Assembly: GCA_963576565.1 (NCBI GenBank)
Contig: OY755042.1
Coordinates: 101,860,185-101,924,184 of the forward strand
Length of the DNA stretch: 64,000 bases
Source of the DNA: Aspidapion aeneum
Lineage: Eukaryota; Arthropoda; Insecta; Coleoptera; Brentidae
Reading direction: 5' to 3'
In this document: positions 10,225 to 20,640 of the stretch, one piece after another
How positions within the stretch are numbered: position 1 is the stretch's first letter
Layout of the letters: each line of letters begins with the position of its first letter
The notes under the pieces: model-generated
The model's input: only the letters and a program-made list of their open reading frames with translations
What the model was told of the DNA's origin: nothing
Database searches by the model: none
Made by a program: the position numbers and the translations under genes

Positions 10225-11530
10225 AAAGGTTCATATGGTCTGGAAGCAAATCATATTACTTTTTGGCAACAGACCATTTCCCCCTAAATCGACCCCGCTT
10301 AATCCAAATATCCCTGTTGGCAACTCGAAATATTGAAAGGGACGAAGAAACCCAAACCCCCAAAAACCTCCTTTTTTTCAGTTTTATTAAATTTTCTCGA
10401 AAACTAACCTTTTTATCGAAAATTGTAAAGAACAGTTTTTTGTGGACAACAGAATACTCTTTCTAAAGATGTATGGGTCGATAAGGTTAGGAAAAGCAAG
10501 TTGCTCTTCAGTGGCGTCCGTAAATTGGGACTATTTCGACAATACATGTTTAATAAAGGTTTTAAAATTTTCTAATAAACTACACTTCTTCGGAAAAAAT
10601 ATGTAGTATACTTTATGGTACAAAATATAATTTTCTTTTAAAATCTGTAATATATTGTGAGGTTTATGTCACAGGAAAGTCTCCAGGGGCGTACTTATTA
10701 AAATAAATTTTCAAAAACAATCAATTTTTGTAACATATTTTATGTTTTTTAAAATAAGCTTGTTAGGGAAAAAATTTTTATTTTATCCCATAGACCTTCG
10801 TCGTAAGAAAATTTTACAAAAATGTTTTTTTGGTCAGTTTAATACACAGACGTCCCTGCAGAGTTAGCCATATTTTCTATCACATTTTGTGATTTCTCCA
10901 CTGAAAAGTTAGGAAAACATTTTGTCATAAAAAGGTTAATTTTTAAGAAAATTGGATAAAACCTGTAAGAAAATTGATTGGTTTGTAATTAAGGACACCA
11001 CTGGAGGGGTAACTATAAAATAACATTAACTTTATTACACTGTGTGAAAGGAAATTTTATGTCCATGACAAAGTATGGAACACAGTTTTTGATAAAGATG
11101 TTGGTTTTTAAGGAAATTGAATAAAACGTGTGAAAAACATGCTTTTTTATCATTTTTTGATATCACCTTCATTTACGGATGTCGCTGGAGAGGAGATTTT
11201 GTTATAAGTCAAACCCTACCGAGTTTTCCAATTTTGAAAAAGGGAACTTCACTGTCAAATTTATTTCTTCATATTAATTTAATTTTTTCAGAAAATTAAA
11301 TAAAATGTGTAACTGTTTTTTTTTTTAATTTATTTAATTTACGGATGCCCTTAAAGTTTTAACGCTGGAGAGTTTGTTATCTATCTAACTCCATTGAATT
11401 ATATCTTGTTAAAAAATTAATTTTATTGTCTAAAATAAAGAGTATTATAAATTTTTCTTTAGAAGCTTAGTTTTTAAGAAAATTTGAAAAAACCTTATAA
11501 TTTTGTGAAGTCTGGGTTTGGAGGTTTTTA
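10225..11530 (+). repeat. Long dispersed repeat, partial copy of the 33-35 kb element
   Basis: Begins with GGTCTGGAAGCAAATCATAT and follows the left side of the element at 33085 nearly base for base for some 450 bp (shared ACTTTTTGGCAACAGACC and AACAGTTTTTTGTG). It continues into loosely tandem ~175-bp units, each ending in an ACGGACGCC(A/C)CTGGAGAG-like block and containing AGCTTAGTTTTTAAGAAAA. No matching right terminus is visible before the TA array, so this copy is truncated. Open frames inside are periodic by-products. Confidence 0.75.
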
Positions 11531-11573
11531 TCCATTAAGAAAAACTAATATGTAACTATTTTTTAGTGATATT

Positions 11574-11576
<3 letters not shown>

Positions 11577-11623
<47 letters not shown>
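11577..11623. repeat. (TA)n microsatellite
   Basis: About 23 TA units marking the truncated edge of the long repeat. Confidence 0.95.
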
Positions 11624-11625
<2 letters not shown>

Positions 11626-11689
11626 AATGTGTCAATTTTAATATTATTTATTAACAAAACAAAATCCAAAACTTAGGTACAATGAAGCA

Positions 11690-12010
11690 GATCTTTATTT
11701 GGAAGTATTTTTTGGTTCGGTTCGGTCCTTATTGAATATAAAAATTTATTTTTGGCGCAGTAATGATCTGCGCTGTTTTTGTACTTGCGTGGTTAAACCT
11801 TTTGCAGTATTTTTTTTGCGCGGTTTATTATCTTACGCGGTTACCTTGCGCAGTAATTTTTGTGCGGTTATGGGTACTTATTTTTTTATTTCGCGCGTAA
11901 TAAACCTTGCGCGGTATTTGTTTACGCTGTATTTTTGTTACACGGTTCATGTCGTGTCCTGTCTGTATATCTTGCTATCAAGCTCGTTAAAATATTCACA
12001 TCAACCCTAA
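11690..12010. repeat. Irregular GCGCGGTT-rich stretch
   Basis: GCGC(A/G)GT or GCGGTT motifs recur about ten times between 11755 and 11945 at irregular 12-45 bp spacing within AT-rich sequence. A 103-codon frame on the plus strand spans it, but the composition (VVKPFAVFFLRGLL) looks like a repeat by-product. I do not recognise the source. Confidence 0.4.
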
Positions 12011-12678
12011 ACTAATCTGTCGATATAACTAAATTATAGGGTTGAAAAGTTCATAAATTATGTTTCTTTTATAAGCCAAACTACATCAAACTTTTAGATC
12101 AAATGGCTTTTATTCAATAACATCTTCTAAATAGAGAAATTGGATAAAATGTCGTTACGGTAATTATCTGAAACACACCAGCAACTGCCCGAAACACCTA
12201 AAATTGATGTTTCAGACGGTTCGGTTCGGACAATTACGTTTTAACCATTTTAAGCTGCTACAACTTTGTTAATTGTAATTAAAGGAATTTTTTTAGGTTT
12301 TGTTAATTTGTTTATCGAGAGCTTTTACCTAAATAACGATTTTTTTGTATATTTCGCACACTATTGAAGAAATGTTTTGTGTCACTAGTGTTTTTTATTA
12401 TTTTTATAACCAAGTATTAATAATACAAAAAAGACAGCAAATTACTGGCAAAATTTACCTGACCCATATTCCCATGAAAAGCTTCAAATTAAGTAAAAGT
12501 CAATATTTTTACTACAGTTTTAATTTTTTTAGAGAAAATTGTGTTGTTTCGGATGATAATTTAACCTTGGCGACAAAGTATTTATTTTTAATGAACTTAT
12601 TTTTAAAACTTCAAGTAAAAATGTTGTCATTTAAAATTCTAGAAACTTCAATTTAATTTAATTTAATTACTGTCCGGC
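12011..12678. other. No gene recognised
   Basis: AT-rich sequence. A 103-codon plus-strand frame from 12345 has low-complexity, Phe/Tyr/Ser/Lys-rich composition and no family I recognise. Confidence 0.4.
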
Positions 12679-13666
12679 CAGGACAGGTATTCTCGTAATG
12701 AAAAACGCATAGCGTTTTTAAGACGCTCACCGTTTTATGACGTCAAATTCGCTAAGCACCTGACCAAAAGTGCAAAAATGGTATTTACGTACGATTGCGC
12801 TGAGCACTTTTTTAAAACGGTAACCGAGTTTAAAAACACCTACCAATTGGCATCTGTTTCTGGAAATCGCTTGGCGTTTTAAAAAAATTCAAACCTATTA
12901 AAAAGTATTATGTACACAGTTATTAATTTTTTTGGCAAATTTTGTATTTATAGTGGTTAAAGGACGCCTTCAGCCTATACTCTAAGTACAATAAGGTACC
13001 AAAATAGCTACCTTTCTTATTCTTCAAGGTTGAAATGAAGGATTTAAGGAGTTTTCGAATAAGGATTTACTTTATTTCTCTCCACTCTGGAATCTATTTA
13101 AGTACTTAGATAAATAAATAATTAAAAATTGTTTATGGGCAGGTTGTCTACACTTTTATATGTAAAGGTACCCTGTAGAGTATTTAAACGAGCATTTGAG
13201 CCTTATTGGAAACACCCCAATATAAGCATGTGTATTCAGTTGGAACAATGAAATCGTGATGGTCGTTTGAAGAATTTTAACTAAATCCTCTTTTAAAACT
13301 TTATTTTATTTGTTAGAATATGATGAAAATTTATGGTTTACCTCTATGTAACGTTTTATTATCATATACTAGGAGTGTAGGGGTCATTACAATCATTATA
13401 AGACGCCGCTAGCCCAACATTTCTCATTAAAACCATTTCTAACCATCACCTTCTCTAGATTTTCGATGTTGTTATCAATAAATAACAAAAATAACTAACT
13501 GGGGTAAAAAAAATCTCTAATGTGTGCCACAAATGTCAAAAAACATGAACAAAAAGCGAGAATTTGAAGGATGCTTAGCGAGTTCCATCCCAAGGGCGCC
13601 GTGCGTTTCGCTTAGCGTTTTTAAAACGTAACGTTTTTAAGCCAATTTATGAGAATACCAGTCCAG
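12679..13666. mobile_element. TIR element with GCGTTTTTAA-type subrepeats
   Basis: The left end CAGGACAGGTATTCTCGTAA matches the minus-strand right end CTGGACTGGTATTCTCATAA. Just inside, both ends contain variants of AAAAACGCTTAGCGTTTTTA, at least six times in all. The 988-bp interior has no transposase and I could not see a convincing target duplication, so the superfamily is open. Confidence 0.6.
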
Positions 13667-14299
13667 AATAAAATAAGGCGCAAAAGAGATGGCTTAACTC
13701 AATGTCTTCATATTTAGAAAATTTACCATGAACAAAATTTTAATATTACAAGAAAACACGGTACTCGTCTGGTACGTTTAACGAAATCGACTCCAGCCCG
13801 TTCATAATTCACACACTTTTATTGGGTTTCTATTGTTACCGCTGGACTCAAACTGGATAAGAGGTGGAGTTCCAATTTTTAAGATATAACGAATGGTTTT
13901 AGATTTTTAGAAAGGCAATTGTTATTTTTTTAGGTATCTAGATTCTTACGCACCTACCTAATGGGGTAGTTAGGTAGGTAAGTACCTATATAATATAAAG
14001 TATAAAAGTTTTGAAAAATGTTTCTTTTTAAGAAAAATAAGGTATAAAGTTTTCCAGCAAAAAAAGGCTGAGGAGGAGTAAAATATAAAATTAATACCTA
14101 ATAATGATTAATTAAAAAATTATAGCACGCCACTGGACAGAGAAAGATAGCGCTAATTGAAGCCATATCTTTTGAGCCTCATTTTATTCTCGCCGGACAT
14201 ATGTTATCTTCTTGTTACTGTAGTTAACAAGATACACATTTACGAAATTTAAAATAAACACGAGTAAGACCGTTTCAGACACTTGCATTGGGTGATTTT
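13667..14299. other. No gene recognised
   Basis: Apart from a small TAGGTAGGTAAGTACC patch near 13970 nothing stands out. Confidence 0.4.
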
Positions 14300-15063
14300 C
14301 AGAGGCGGCTCCTACAGGGAGGGCAACGGGGCAGTGCCCTCCTAAAACTAAACAACGAACAGTATTTTTAATTGATTTATTTTTAAAAAGTTAAATCTTT
14401 CCTTATGACATGATTGTCTAGTTCTTTTTATTATCTGTGGTTAACAACAAGCGATTAATTGGGTGAACTTTTTTAGCATAAATAAATAAGCCGGCAGCGC
14501 CGCGCGGGGCAAGATTTCAAATTCACCCGTTTTTCAGCGGGGTATGGGACTTCGTGATATAGTGACCTTAGGTATGGGTGGATGTTCTTGAGTAGGGGCC
14601 GGAGGAATGTTTGTTTTAGTTGAAGTCGGCCATCATCATCGTGCGGAAACGTCCGTTGCCCTTCTGCACATTGCCGGTGAAGACGTATGAGTTTGTTTTG
14701 ATTTGGGGTGTGTCAGTAGTAAAAAGCATTGCCGGTCGCGTCATTATTTATTTTTATTATCGTTTGTTTATAAAATGGAAATAAATGTCGATTAATTAAA
14801 AACGTTGACATATGAACTTCGATTACAAATAAAATCTTTAGGGTCACATAGACCGGACCTAAAAATCCTAAAAATTAACCGAAATTTTAGTGCAAGTAAT
14901 AAAAAATTATACGATGCTAAAAACGGGTTGTGCGGTTGTGAAAAACGAAATGCTTTTTTTGCTTTATTTGTCTTATTATGAACAATCCACGGAGTGATCC
15001 TGCCTGGGTGGCAAAAGGGAATCTGTGATATCAAGCACTTAAGTGAAAAGTTAAAGACACAAA
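14300..15063 (+). mobile_element. hAT element fragment, copy A (5' end plus first exon)
   Basis: Begins CAGAGGCGGCTCCTACAGGG, a hAT-like terminus, and runs collinear with copy B at 17487 for about 700 bp (GGGAGGGCAACGGGGCAG, CAGTATTTTTAATTGATTTA, GAAGTCGGCCATC and TTTGATTTGGGGT in both). The leader is followed by the transposase start. The copy ends soon after the exon, so it is truncated on the right. Confidence 0.75.
14775..15063 (+). pseudogene. hAT transposase first exon (ZMYM1-like, TTF-type zinc finger), copy A
   Basis: An ATG in the same place as in copy B begins MEINVD, then hits an in-frame stop; past it the same frame reads TLTYELRLQIKSLGSHRPDL, then LYDAKNGLCGCEKRNAFFAL. After a TGA at the end of LFVLL comes TIHGVILPGWQKGICDIKHL. 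The CGCEK...F(C/A)F pattern with a following WxxxGxxDxKHL block is the amino-terminal zinc-finger region of ZMYM1-type hAT transposases. The frame stops at a GTAAGT splice donor (15064), which fits a natural exon end. Two in-frame stops make it inactive. Confidence 0.75.
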
Positions 15064-16185
15064 GTAAGTGCTATTTATTTAAATAACCACATAGAATTTT
15101 TTACGCTAGGCAAGCCTGGTATTAGGTGCCAACTGAATTAAATGACAATTAAAAAAAAAACCCAATATGTTCATGTAAAGTTGTTTCTCAAAATGAACCC
15201 AATAATTGCTTTTTTTAATAAAACATCCTGTATATGAGTGAGTACATGCCTATGCCAGTAACAAATTTAAAGTTTTTAAAAGTTTCGTAGCAACTTTACT
15301 GCCTTATGAAAGTCAATACAATTTGGCGGGATTGTTAGCTTGGTCAGGATCTATAAGACCATGCAAAGTTTGAGTTTTGTCGCTCATTCAAGTGAAGTTG
15401 GAGATAAATAAAACATGGGCTCAAATGTTACGCATATTGCTAGTTTTGCCTGCTATATTCTATACTTCAAAGAACAGTAAAAATAAAATAGTTTTTGTCA
15501 TTCATTTAAACCAACTTAATTACTAATAATAAATCGTATATTTCATGTCAAATTTATTTTTGACTTAAGATTAAATTCTTTCTTACTTACCTTTATTAAG
15601 TTTTACATGTTGATATTGTTCATAATTCTTTTTTTCGCTAAAAAAGTTTTTTATTTATAAATTAATGTAAAAAATACAATGTTGCAGTCACTCAGCACCA
15701 CACAATGTTTGTCATTTTTTTTTCTTTAGTCCTAGAATTGTCAATTTTTTTATATAAAACTAATTGTCTAAACTTTTAAAAAAATAAAGGATATTCTGTT
15801 GCATACAATTCACAGAAAAACCACGATCCAGTTAGCTAGCTGGGGCTACGAGGTGCGTAAAGTCGTAACGTATTTTAGCTACGATGGCGCACAGTTTCAA
15901 CGTCCTGTTCGAGATAGCTGTGAAAACAACTGAAAGCTAACGCTCCGTGAAGCGCCCGCCGCTATAGATAAGAAGACTGACGCTTGCGCCATTTTATAGC
16001 CCTACCCAGCATCCATCCACGACTGGATGGATGCGATCAACAAGAAGTTGACTGTGATCGACGGCGTGTGAAGTCCAGTTTTCTTGCTTGTATGTAATAT
16101 GTATAAAAAGAAGCAAGAGGAATAGAAATGTAGGAAATTAAGAAGAAAAAAGACAGTCAGAAAGTCACTGGTTTCAGTCAAAAAT
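15064..16185. other. No gene recognised
   Basis: Intron-like sequence follows the hAT exon donor. The GC-richer stretch 15830-16080 shows no family I know apart from the hairpin at 16009-16034. Confidence 0.4.
16009..16034. repeat. Perfect hairpin, 11-bp arms
   Basis: GCATCCATCCA and TGGATGGATGC are separated by four bases (CGAC). No T-tract or gene context suggests a terminator. Confidence 0.85.
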
Positions 16186-16377
16186 AGGGTGTTTGACAAT
16201 AGTAAAAAATAAATATATATTTATTTTTAGATATCTCTTTAGGTCTTGGGAATGCTAAAAACAAACTTTTTTGTTTAATTTTCCTCAAATTCAAAGTTCT
16301 TTTAATTAAATAAACTCATTGAATTAAAACAATTAGCCACGTGATTCAAAACAGGCGGTCTACCAATCAGCCGCGAG

Positions 16378-16385
16378 TGACGTCA
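16378..16385. promoter_or_regulatory. TGACGTCA (CRE/ATF-type) site, left promoter
   Basis: Perfect 8-bp palindrome about 140 bp upstream of the plus-strand exon start. The same octamer stands upstream of the opposing exon, so both promoters of the element may use a host bZIP factor. Function is inferred. Confidence 0.5.
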
Positions 16386-16523
16386 CAAAACAATAAACGC
16401 CTCGATTGAACCTATTTTCTGTGTTATTTTCTTATGGATGGTAATGTTTACTTTGGTTTAAAGTGCGAATTATCGTCCTAAATTAGATTTTATTTTGTGT
16501 TTTGCTTATAAAAAACATTTTCA

Positions 16524-16651
16524 ATGGAAAACGGATTCTCCAAAGCCGATAGCTCCAACTTTCCAATGCTGAATTCCTTTATTGTGGCAGGCTTCTTTGC
16601 CAACAACAGTGATTTTTGTTCTGCGGAATTTAGAAACGTTAAAATGTTGAT
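16524..16651 (+). pseudogene. First exon of YqaJ-family-like protein
   Basis: ATG opens a 42-codon frame, MENGFSKADSSNFPMLNSFI followed by VAGFFANNSDFCSAEFRNVK. The frame ends at GTAAGT (16652-16657), a consensus donor in phase 2. The M(E/D)xGFSKADSSN start and the SAExRNVK block match, from memory, the amino-terminus of insect SWIM/YqaJ proteins found in many copies per genome. No continuation exon exists inside the TIRs. The exon itself has no stop or frameshift, hence recent loss or selection on the end sequence. Confidence 0.6.
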
Positions 16652-16995
16652 GTAAGTATTCGATGAGTTGTTTTGTATGTAACTGAAAGTTTTTTTACGA
16701 TGTTCTTCGCCGATTTTTACTCATTTAGATTTTGCGGTTCGGTTATATGTTTTGCTTTTTTGTTTAATATGCCACTTACAATAGATTCAATTAAATACCC
16801 AATCACTATTATTTATAGCATTAGAGGTACTCCCTAGTCCTGCCTAATAAGTGCCTAGCACCGCCTAAAAATTTGTACACCTTTCTGCCTTTTATAGTTC
16901 TTTACCCCTTGTAATGTCTATTGTCTATTGTCAAAACATAACCTCAAAAATTTCATCGTGAGAAAAATTAATAGAAACAATTTAGTTATACTCAC

Positions 16996-17178
16996 ATCAA
17001 AGTGATCTTCACAAATGTAAAATGAAGATGTATTAGATAAGGCCCTTGGGTCTCTTCGAGCAAGTTCTAGCCACTTTTTTCGTTCTTTTACTGCTGTAGG
17101 CACATAAAGAAATAGTTTTTTAGGTGTTTTTATGCTAGTATTCGAACACTGAGGCCCTACACACCACTTATAGGACAT
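16996..17178 (-). pseudogene. First exon with THAP zinc-finger domain
   Basis: Sixty-one codons from ATG to a GTGAGT donor, phase 0. The C2CH ligands are all present: Cys6, Cys11, Cys56 and His59 in the ICEDHF motif. Trp36 in KKWLEL is the usual core residue. THAP domains bind DNA and are the amino-terminal module of P, Kolobok and ISL2EU-type transposases as well as host factors. Facing the YqaJ-like exon inside one TIR pair, it is best read as the remaining head of the element's transposase gene. The exon is intact; downstream exons are absent. A host THAP gene whose later exons lie left of the element is a less likely alternative. Confidence 0.8.
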
Positions 17179-17262
17179 TTTTTACATAAAAACAGTAAAA
17201 CACAGACCAAAAACAAATAAACACTTGAATGCCGTGTATCTGTCCGCGAGCTTACTGCGCTG

Positions 17263-17270
17263 TGACGTCA
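17263..17270. promoter_or_regulatory. TGACGTCA (CRE/ATF-type) site, right promoter
   Basis: Perfect palindrome about 85 bp upstream of the THAP exon start, mirroring the site near the other end of the element. Confidence 0.5.
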
Positions 17271-17486
17271 TTGCAACGCCATGCTAGAAATGAGCGTTTT
17301 AGCGGCAAATTCAAATCGGAAATTAGAAAACTTGATTTTAATGGTACTAATGATAAAATATACTATTTTAATAATTTTATTATTCTAAACTCTTTTCTAA
17401 AATTTGTCAAATACCCTATTGTTATAATAAAATAACTTGTTCTAGAGACCCTGTAAGTATGACATATTTTAAAGTAGGTAATAGAG

Positions 17487-18299
17487 CAGTGGCGTCTAAT
17501 ACAGGGAGGGCAACGGGGCAGCGCCCTTCCAAAACTAGACAACAAACAGTATTTTTAATTGATTTATTTAAAACAAGTTAAATCTTTCCTTACGACATGT
17601 CTAGTTCTTTTCTTTAGTCTGTTTTTTAGAGTAAATATTTACAAGCCGGCAGCACCAAAACTTCAATTTCACCCGTTTTTTCCCGGTGTATGGGTCCCAG
17701 CGCGGGGGCGAGAGGAATGTTTGTTTTAGATGACGTCGGCCATGTTCATCGTGCGAAAACGTTCATTGCCCTTCCTACGCGATGCCGGATCTATTATTAG
17801 TGAAGACATATGAGTTGGTTTTGATTTGGGGTAGGTCAGTAGTTAAAAGCCTTTTCGGTCACGTGTTCATTGTTTGTTTTGGTTTATTTTCAAAATGGAA
17901 ATAAATACTGTCGATTATATAATTAACTGTGCAAATTTAAATACGTTGACATATGAACTTCGATTAAAAATTTAATCTTTAGGCCCACATAGACCGGACC
18001 TAAACATTAACCAAAATTTGAGTGCAAGTAATGCAGAGAGGTTTCCAAAAAAATCTGGGGCCAGAGGGGCCCGCCCGTCCCCCCCTCCCAGACAAATAAC
18101 TTATTTTTTAGTTAAGTAGCATCACTTATTTAAAGTTTGTCTAACTAATTTTATTTTAAATTTCGCCTGCGGCGCCATAAATCTCCTTTAAAGACTAAAT
18201 TTCACACCTCAGATCTATCAAAAACCGCTTATAACAAATATTTTGATGCTTGCTGCCACTTTAGCACCCCCCCCCCCGGAAATCCAGGATCCGCCACTG
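17487..18299 (+). mobile_element. hAT non-autonomous element, copy B
   Basis: Left end CAGTGGCGTCTAATACAGGG; minus-strand right end CAGTGGCGGATCCTGGATTT. CAGTGGCG at both edges is a hAT-type terminus. The left 540 bp is the same leader and transposase start as copy A; the right part contains an unrelated GC-rich block ending in a C-tract. The 8-bp sequences outside the two ends do not match, so either the ends come from two events or the duplication decayed. Confidence 0.6.
17895..18031 (+). pseudogene. hAT transposase start, copy B
   Basis: ATG begins MEINTVDYIINCANLNTLTY, then ELRLKI and an in-frame TAA; the same frame continues SLGPHRPDLNINQNLSASN before similarity to copy A ends. Copy B preserves the true start better than copy A and so fixes the initiation codon of the family. 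The zinc-finger part is deleted. Confidence 0.7.
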
Positions 18300-18300
18300 G

Positions 18301-18423
18301 GAATGGCCGACATTTTTGATTTTCCTAGGAAACATGTTCAAAGTGTTGCACAATTTGTAGGAGTAGAGACTGCCAGAGTATCTAGAATAATTTTATTGCA
18401 AGGGTTTCTGAAGCCTTTGCCAA
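18301..18423 (+). other. Short coding-like remnant, unidentified
   Basis: ATG at 18303 opens MADIFDFPRKHVQSVAQFVG then VETARVSRIILLQGFLKPLP, with balanced amino-acid use unlike the low-complexity frames around it, immediately right of the hAT end. I do not recognise it. It could be an exon piece or chance. The rest of 18424-18779 shows nothing. Confidence 0.2.
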
Positions 18424-18779
18424 TCAATTTCTACAATTCTGCAATATGTCATAATATTTACAACAAGAATAAAGTCATCAGCCTGTTTCAAATATTTAAA
18501 ACAAGTAAATTTTATGTTATTTCCAAGCACACAAAACATAGTTTAATAATCTATTTGACCGATTTTTCTGAGTGTAGTTTATTGTAGCATTGTTTAACTG
18601 AAACCATGCAGTGACCCTGTGTCCTTTTTTCCTTAATTTGAAAAACCAGGGCATGTTTATTTTTAGAGGTATTATAGGGACAGTTTTTCCCATGTATTTT
18701 TACATGCCACAAATAATTAAGTTGAATAGATATGATCTCAAAATATAGTAAATAAAAAAGTTGTTTTATAAACCGTAAG

Positions 18780-19205
18780 AATTCTCTGTTCAAACTGCAG
18801 AAAAATGAAAACTTTCCAGGGGCGTTCCTAAATTATTACTTACACTTTTTTGTCAAATATTGTTGAAAACTATTATTTCTTTATTTCTAAAAAGCTTAGT
18901 TTTATAAAAAAAAATTATAAAACATTTAACAGAAACTGTATAAGAAAGCCGTTAAAGTTTTTCAATTTAAAAAAAATTCTACAATAAAGCATATTACACA
19001 TTTTCTTCTAAGAAGTGTAGTTTTTGAGAAAATTTTATAAAACGTGTAATAAACATGGTTTTTCAAAAAAAAATTACGGACGCCACTGAAGAGCTACTTA
19101 CTTTTCCAAAGCTTATCGACCAATGCATTGTGGAAAACGCAATTCTGTTCTTCACAAAAAAGTGGTTTTGCGATAAAAGAAAAATCCAGGTTTTGAAGGC
19201 AAGAG
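18780..19205 (-). repeat. Fragment of the long ~175-bp-unit repeat
   Basis: Contains the AGCTTAGTTTT...AAAACGTGTAA block and CGGACGCCACTGAAGAG, then a stretch (19090-19200) that is the reverse complement of the start of the 10.2 and 33.1 kb copies. It therefore represents the right inverted end plus adjoining units of that element. Confidence 0.6.
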
Positions 19206-19289
19206 GAGCAGCCAAGATTTAGAGAGGTCCAAAATATACATAGAACTGTGGCTGATTTTTTTTTGGCCTTATATCTATCTATCTATTTA

Positions 19290-20130
19290 TCTATCTATTT
19301 AGCCTTCTTCGATCCATCTTTGGACTCCCAATATCTTCCACTCTTCTCTGTCTGTTAATCCATCTAGGTCCCGCATGTTTCTTCAAATCGTTCACCCATT
19401 TCGTTTGGGGTCTTCCCCTACTTCTTTTATTTTCGCAAGATCGTCAGTTTACAATACATTTGTTTGATCGATTGTCTTTCTTTCTGATATTATGACCCGC
19501 AAATTTCCAATTTAATTTTGCTACTTCTCTTCTGAAATCCCTTAAGTTTCTTTTATTTCTGATTCATTAATTTCTTTTTCTATCTGGACGGTAAAAAAAA
19601 TTGTCTTAGATCAAAGCAAATTGCTTTGAATTAAAATAATTTGTGCTTTCGTATCCACCTAGAGAATATTTGCTTGATATGGCACAAAAAATGTCTTGCT
19701 GTGAAACAGAAATTGTTTTATTAGAAATTGGAACTGAATTATTCTAAGGTACCGTTTTCTCTGGATGCAAAATTTTACATATATGAAGACAATTTGCTTT
19801 GTTGCAAAATGTAGTATACCGAAACAAAACAATAAAAGAAGAAAAATAAAGTCTCGTTTCAAGCACTGCGTTGAACTAAAAAGAATTATTTTAATTCAAA
19901 ATAAATTGGTTTAAGGTAAAACATTTTATTCAAGAAAAGAACGTGTTTTCATTGTAGACAAAATTTTTTACCGTGTGTTAGCTTTACATGTAACATTTGT
20001 CTTTCGATTGCTCTTTGGGCTTTTGTTACCTTATCCATGTTTGATTTTGTAAGTGTCCAGGTCTGGGATCCATAGGTAACTACATGAAGGGTACATTGGT
20101 TATACACTTTCGTTTTGAGGTACTGAGGAT
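19290..20130 (-). pseudogene. RTE-clade LINE 3' end, dead copy 2, split by a MITE
   Basis: The minus-strand sequence matches the carboxy-terminal block of the 8.6-kb copy in two pieces, 19290-19582 and 19980-20130: the frame for the RGRGRPQ-type motif lies in the left piece and the one for KLTDRKR-like sequence in the right. A MITE separates them. Stops and frameshifts throughout. Left flank has a short (TATC)n run. Confidence 0.7.
19583..19979. mobile_element. ACGGTAAAAA-family MITE inserted in a LINE
   Basis: Inverted ends ACGGTAAAAAAAATTG and (minus strand) ACGGTAAAAAATTTTG bound about 390 bp. The LINE sequence resumes on each side, so the insertion is directly demonstrated. A partial copy lies at 37002-37260, sharing CTTAGATCAAAGCAAATT and CAGAAATTGTTTTATTA. 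No coding capacity. Confidence 0.7.
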
Positions 20131-20640
20131 ATTTTTATATTTTAAAATGTAGCTTTATTTACCGAATGCTTGTATACAATTATTATTTTAATTATTTGAT
20201 TTTCTAATTAAACCTATTTATCTGTATACAGGAATATTCTAGCCTTCTAAATTTGATCATTGTATTAAATATTTTTAATTATAATTTAGCTCTCTAACAA
20301 AAACCACATTATTTCGACTAATTGGCCTATGCTGTGTGTAGCTGATTTTCCGGGATAATAGCTACCTAATAATTTTATTACAAAATTGATTTACTAACCG
20401 GTGCACCTGTCGCCTCGCAGTGGCGCGTGTCTAAAAGTGGAGTAGACGTACCATTTTTAGAAAAAACTATCCAGCAAAAACCATAAATGGGTTAATGCGT
20501 TAATGGAAAAAACAATCAGTGGCCACCAACTTACAAAAGCACAGAATAAGTAGATAAGATATGGTAATTAGTTTCGTGAACTATCGATCCTTTATCCCCC
20601 TGCAAAGTATTTTGTTTTATACCTAAAAAATTTTAAATCT
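20131..20640. other. No gene recognised
   Basis: AT-rich sequence before the next LINE; it may include decayed LINE sequence but I cannot align it. Confidence 0.35.

Larger units (their letters stand above)
16186..17417. mobile_element. THAP/YqaJ-type (ISL2EU-like) deletion derivative
   Basis: Ends AGGGTGTTTGACAA and (minus strand) AGGGTATTTGACAA are inverted and each is preceded by AT, consistent with a 2-bp AT target duplication. Inside, two first exons point toward each other: a plus-strand exon resembling the N-terminus of the YqaJ-domain protein family widespread in insects, and a minus-strand THAP domain exon. Each is preceded by a perfect TGACGTCA. In the PHIS superfamily, ISL2EU elements encode a transposase with THAP and a YqaJ nuclease, which fits this pairing. 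Only about 340 bp separate the two splice donors, so the bodies of both genes are gone. Superfamily assignment is inference from content plus TIR and duplication. Confidence 0.65.

Noticed and set aside
16009..16034. Hairpin as a transcription terminator
   Set aside because: No T-tract follows and eukaryotic context gives no support.
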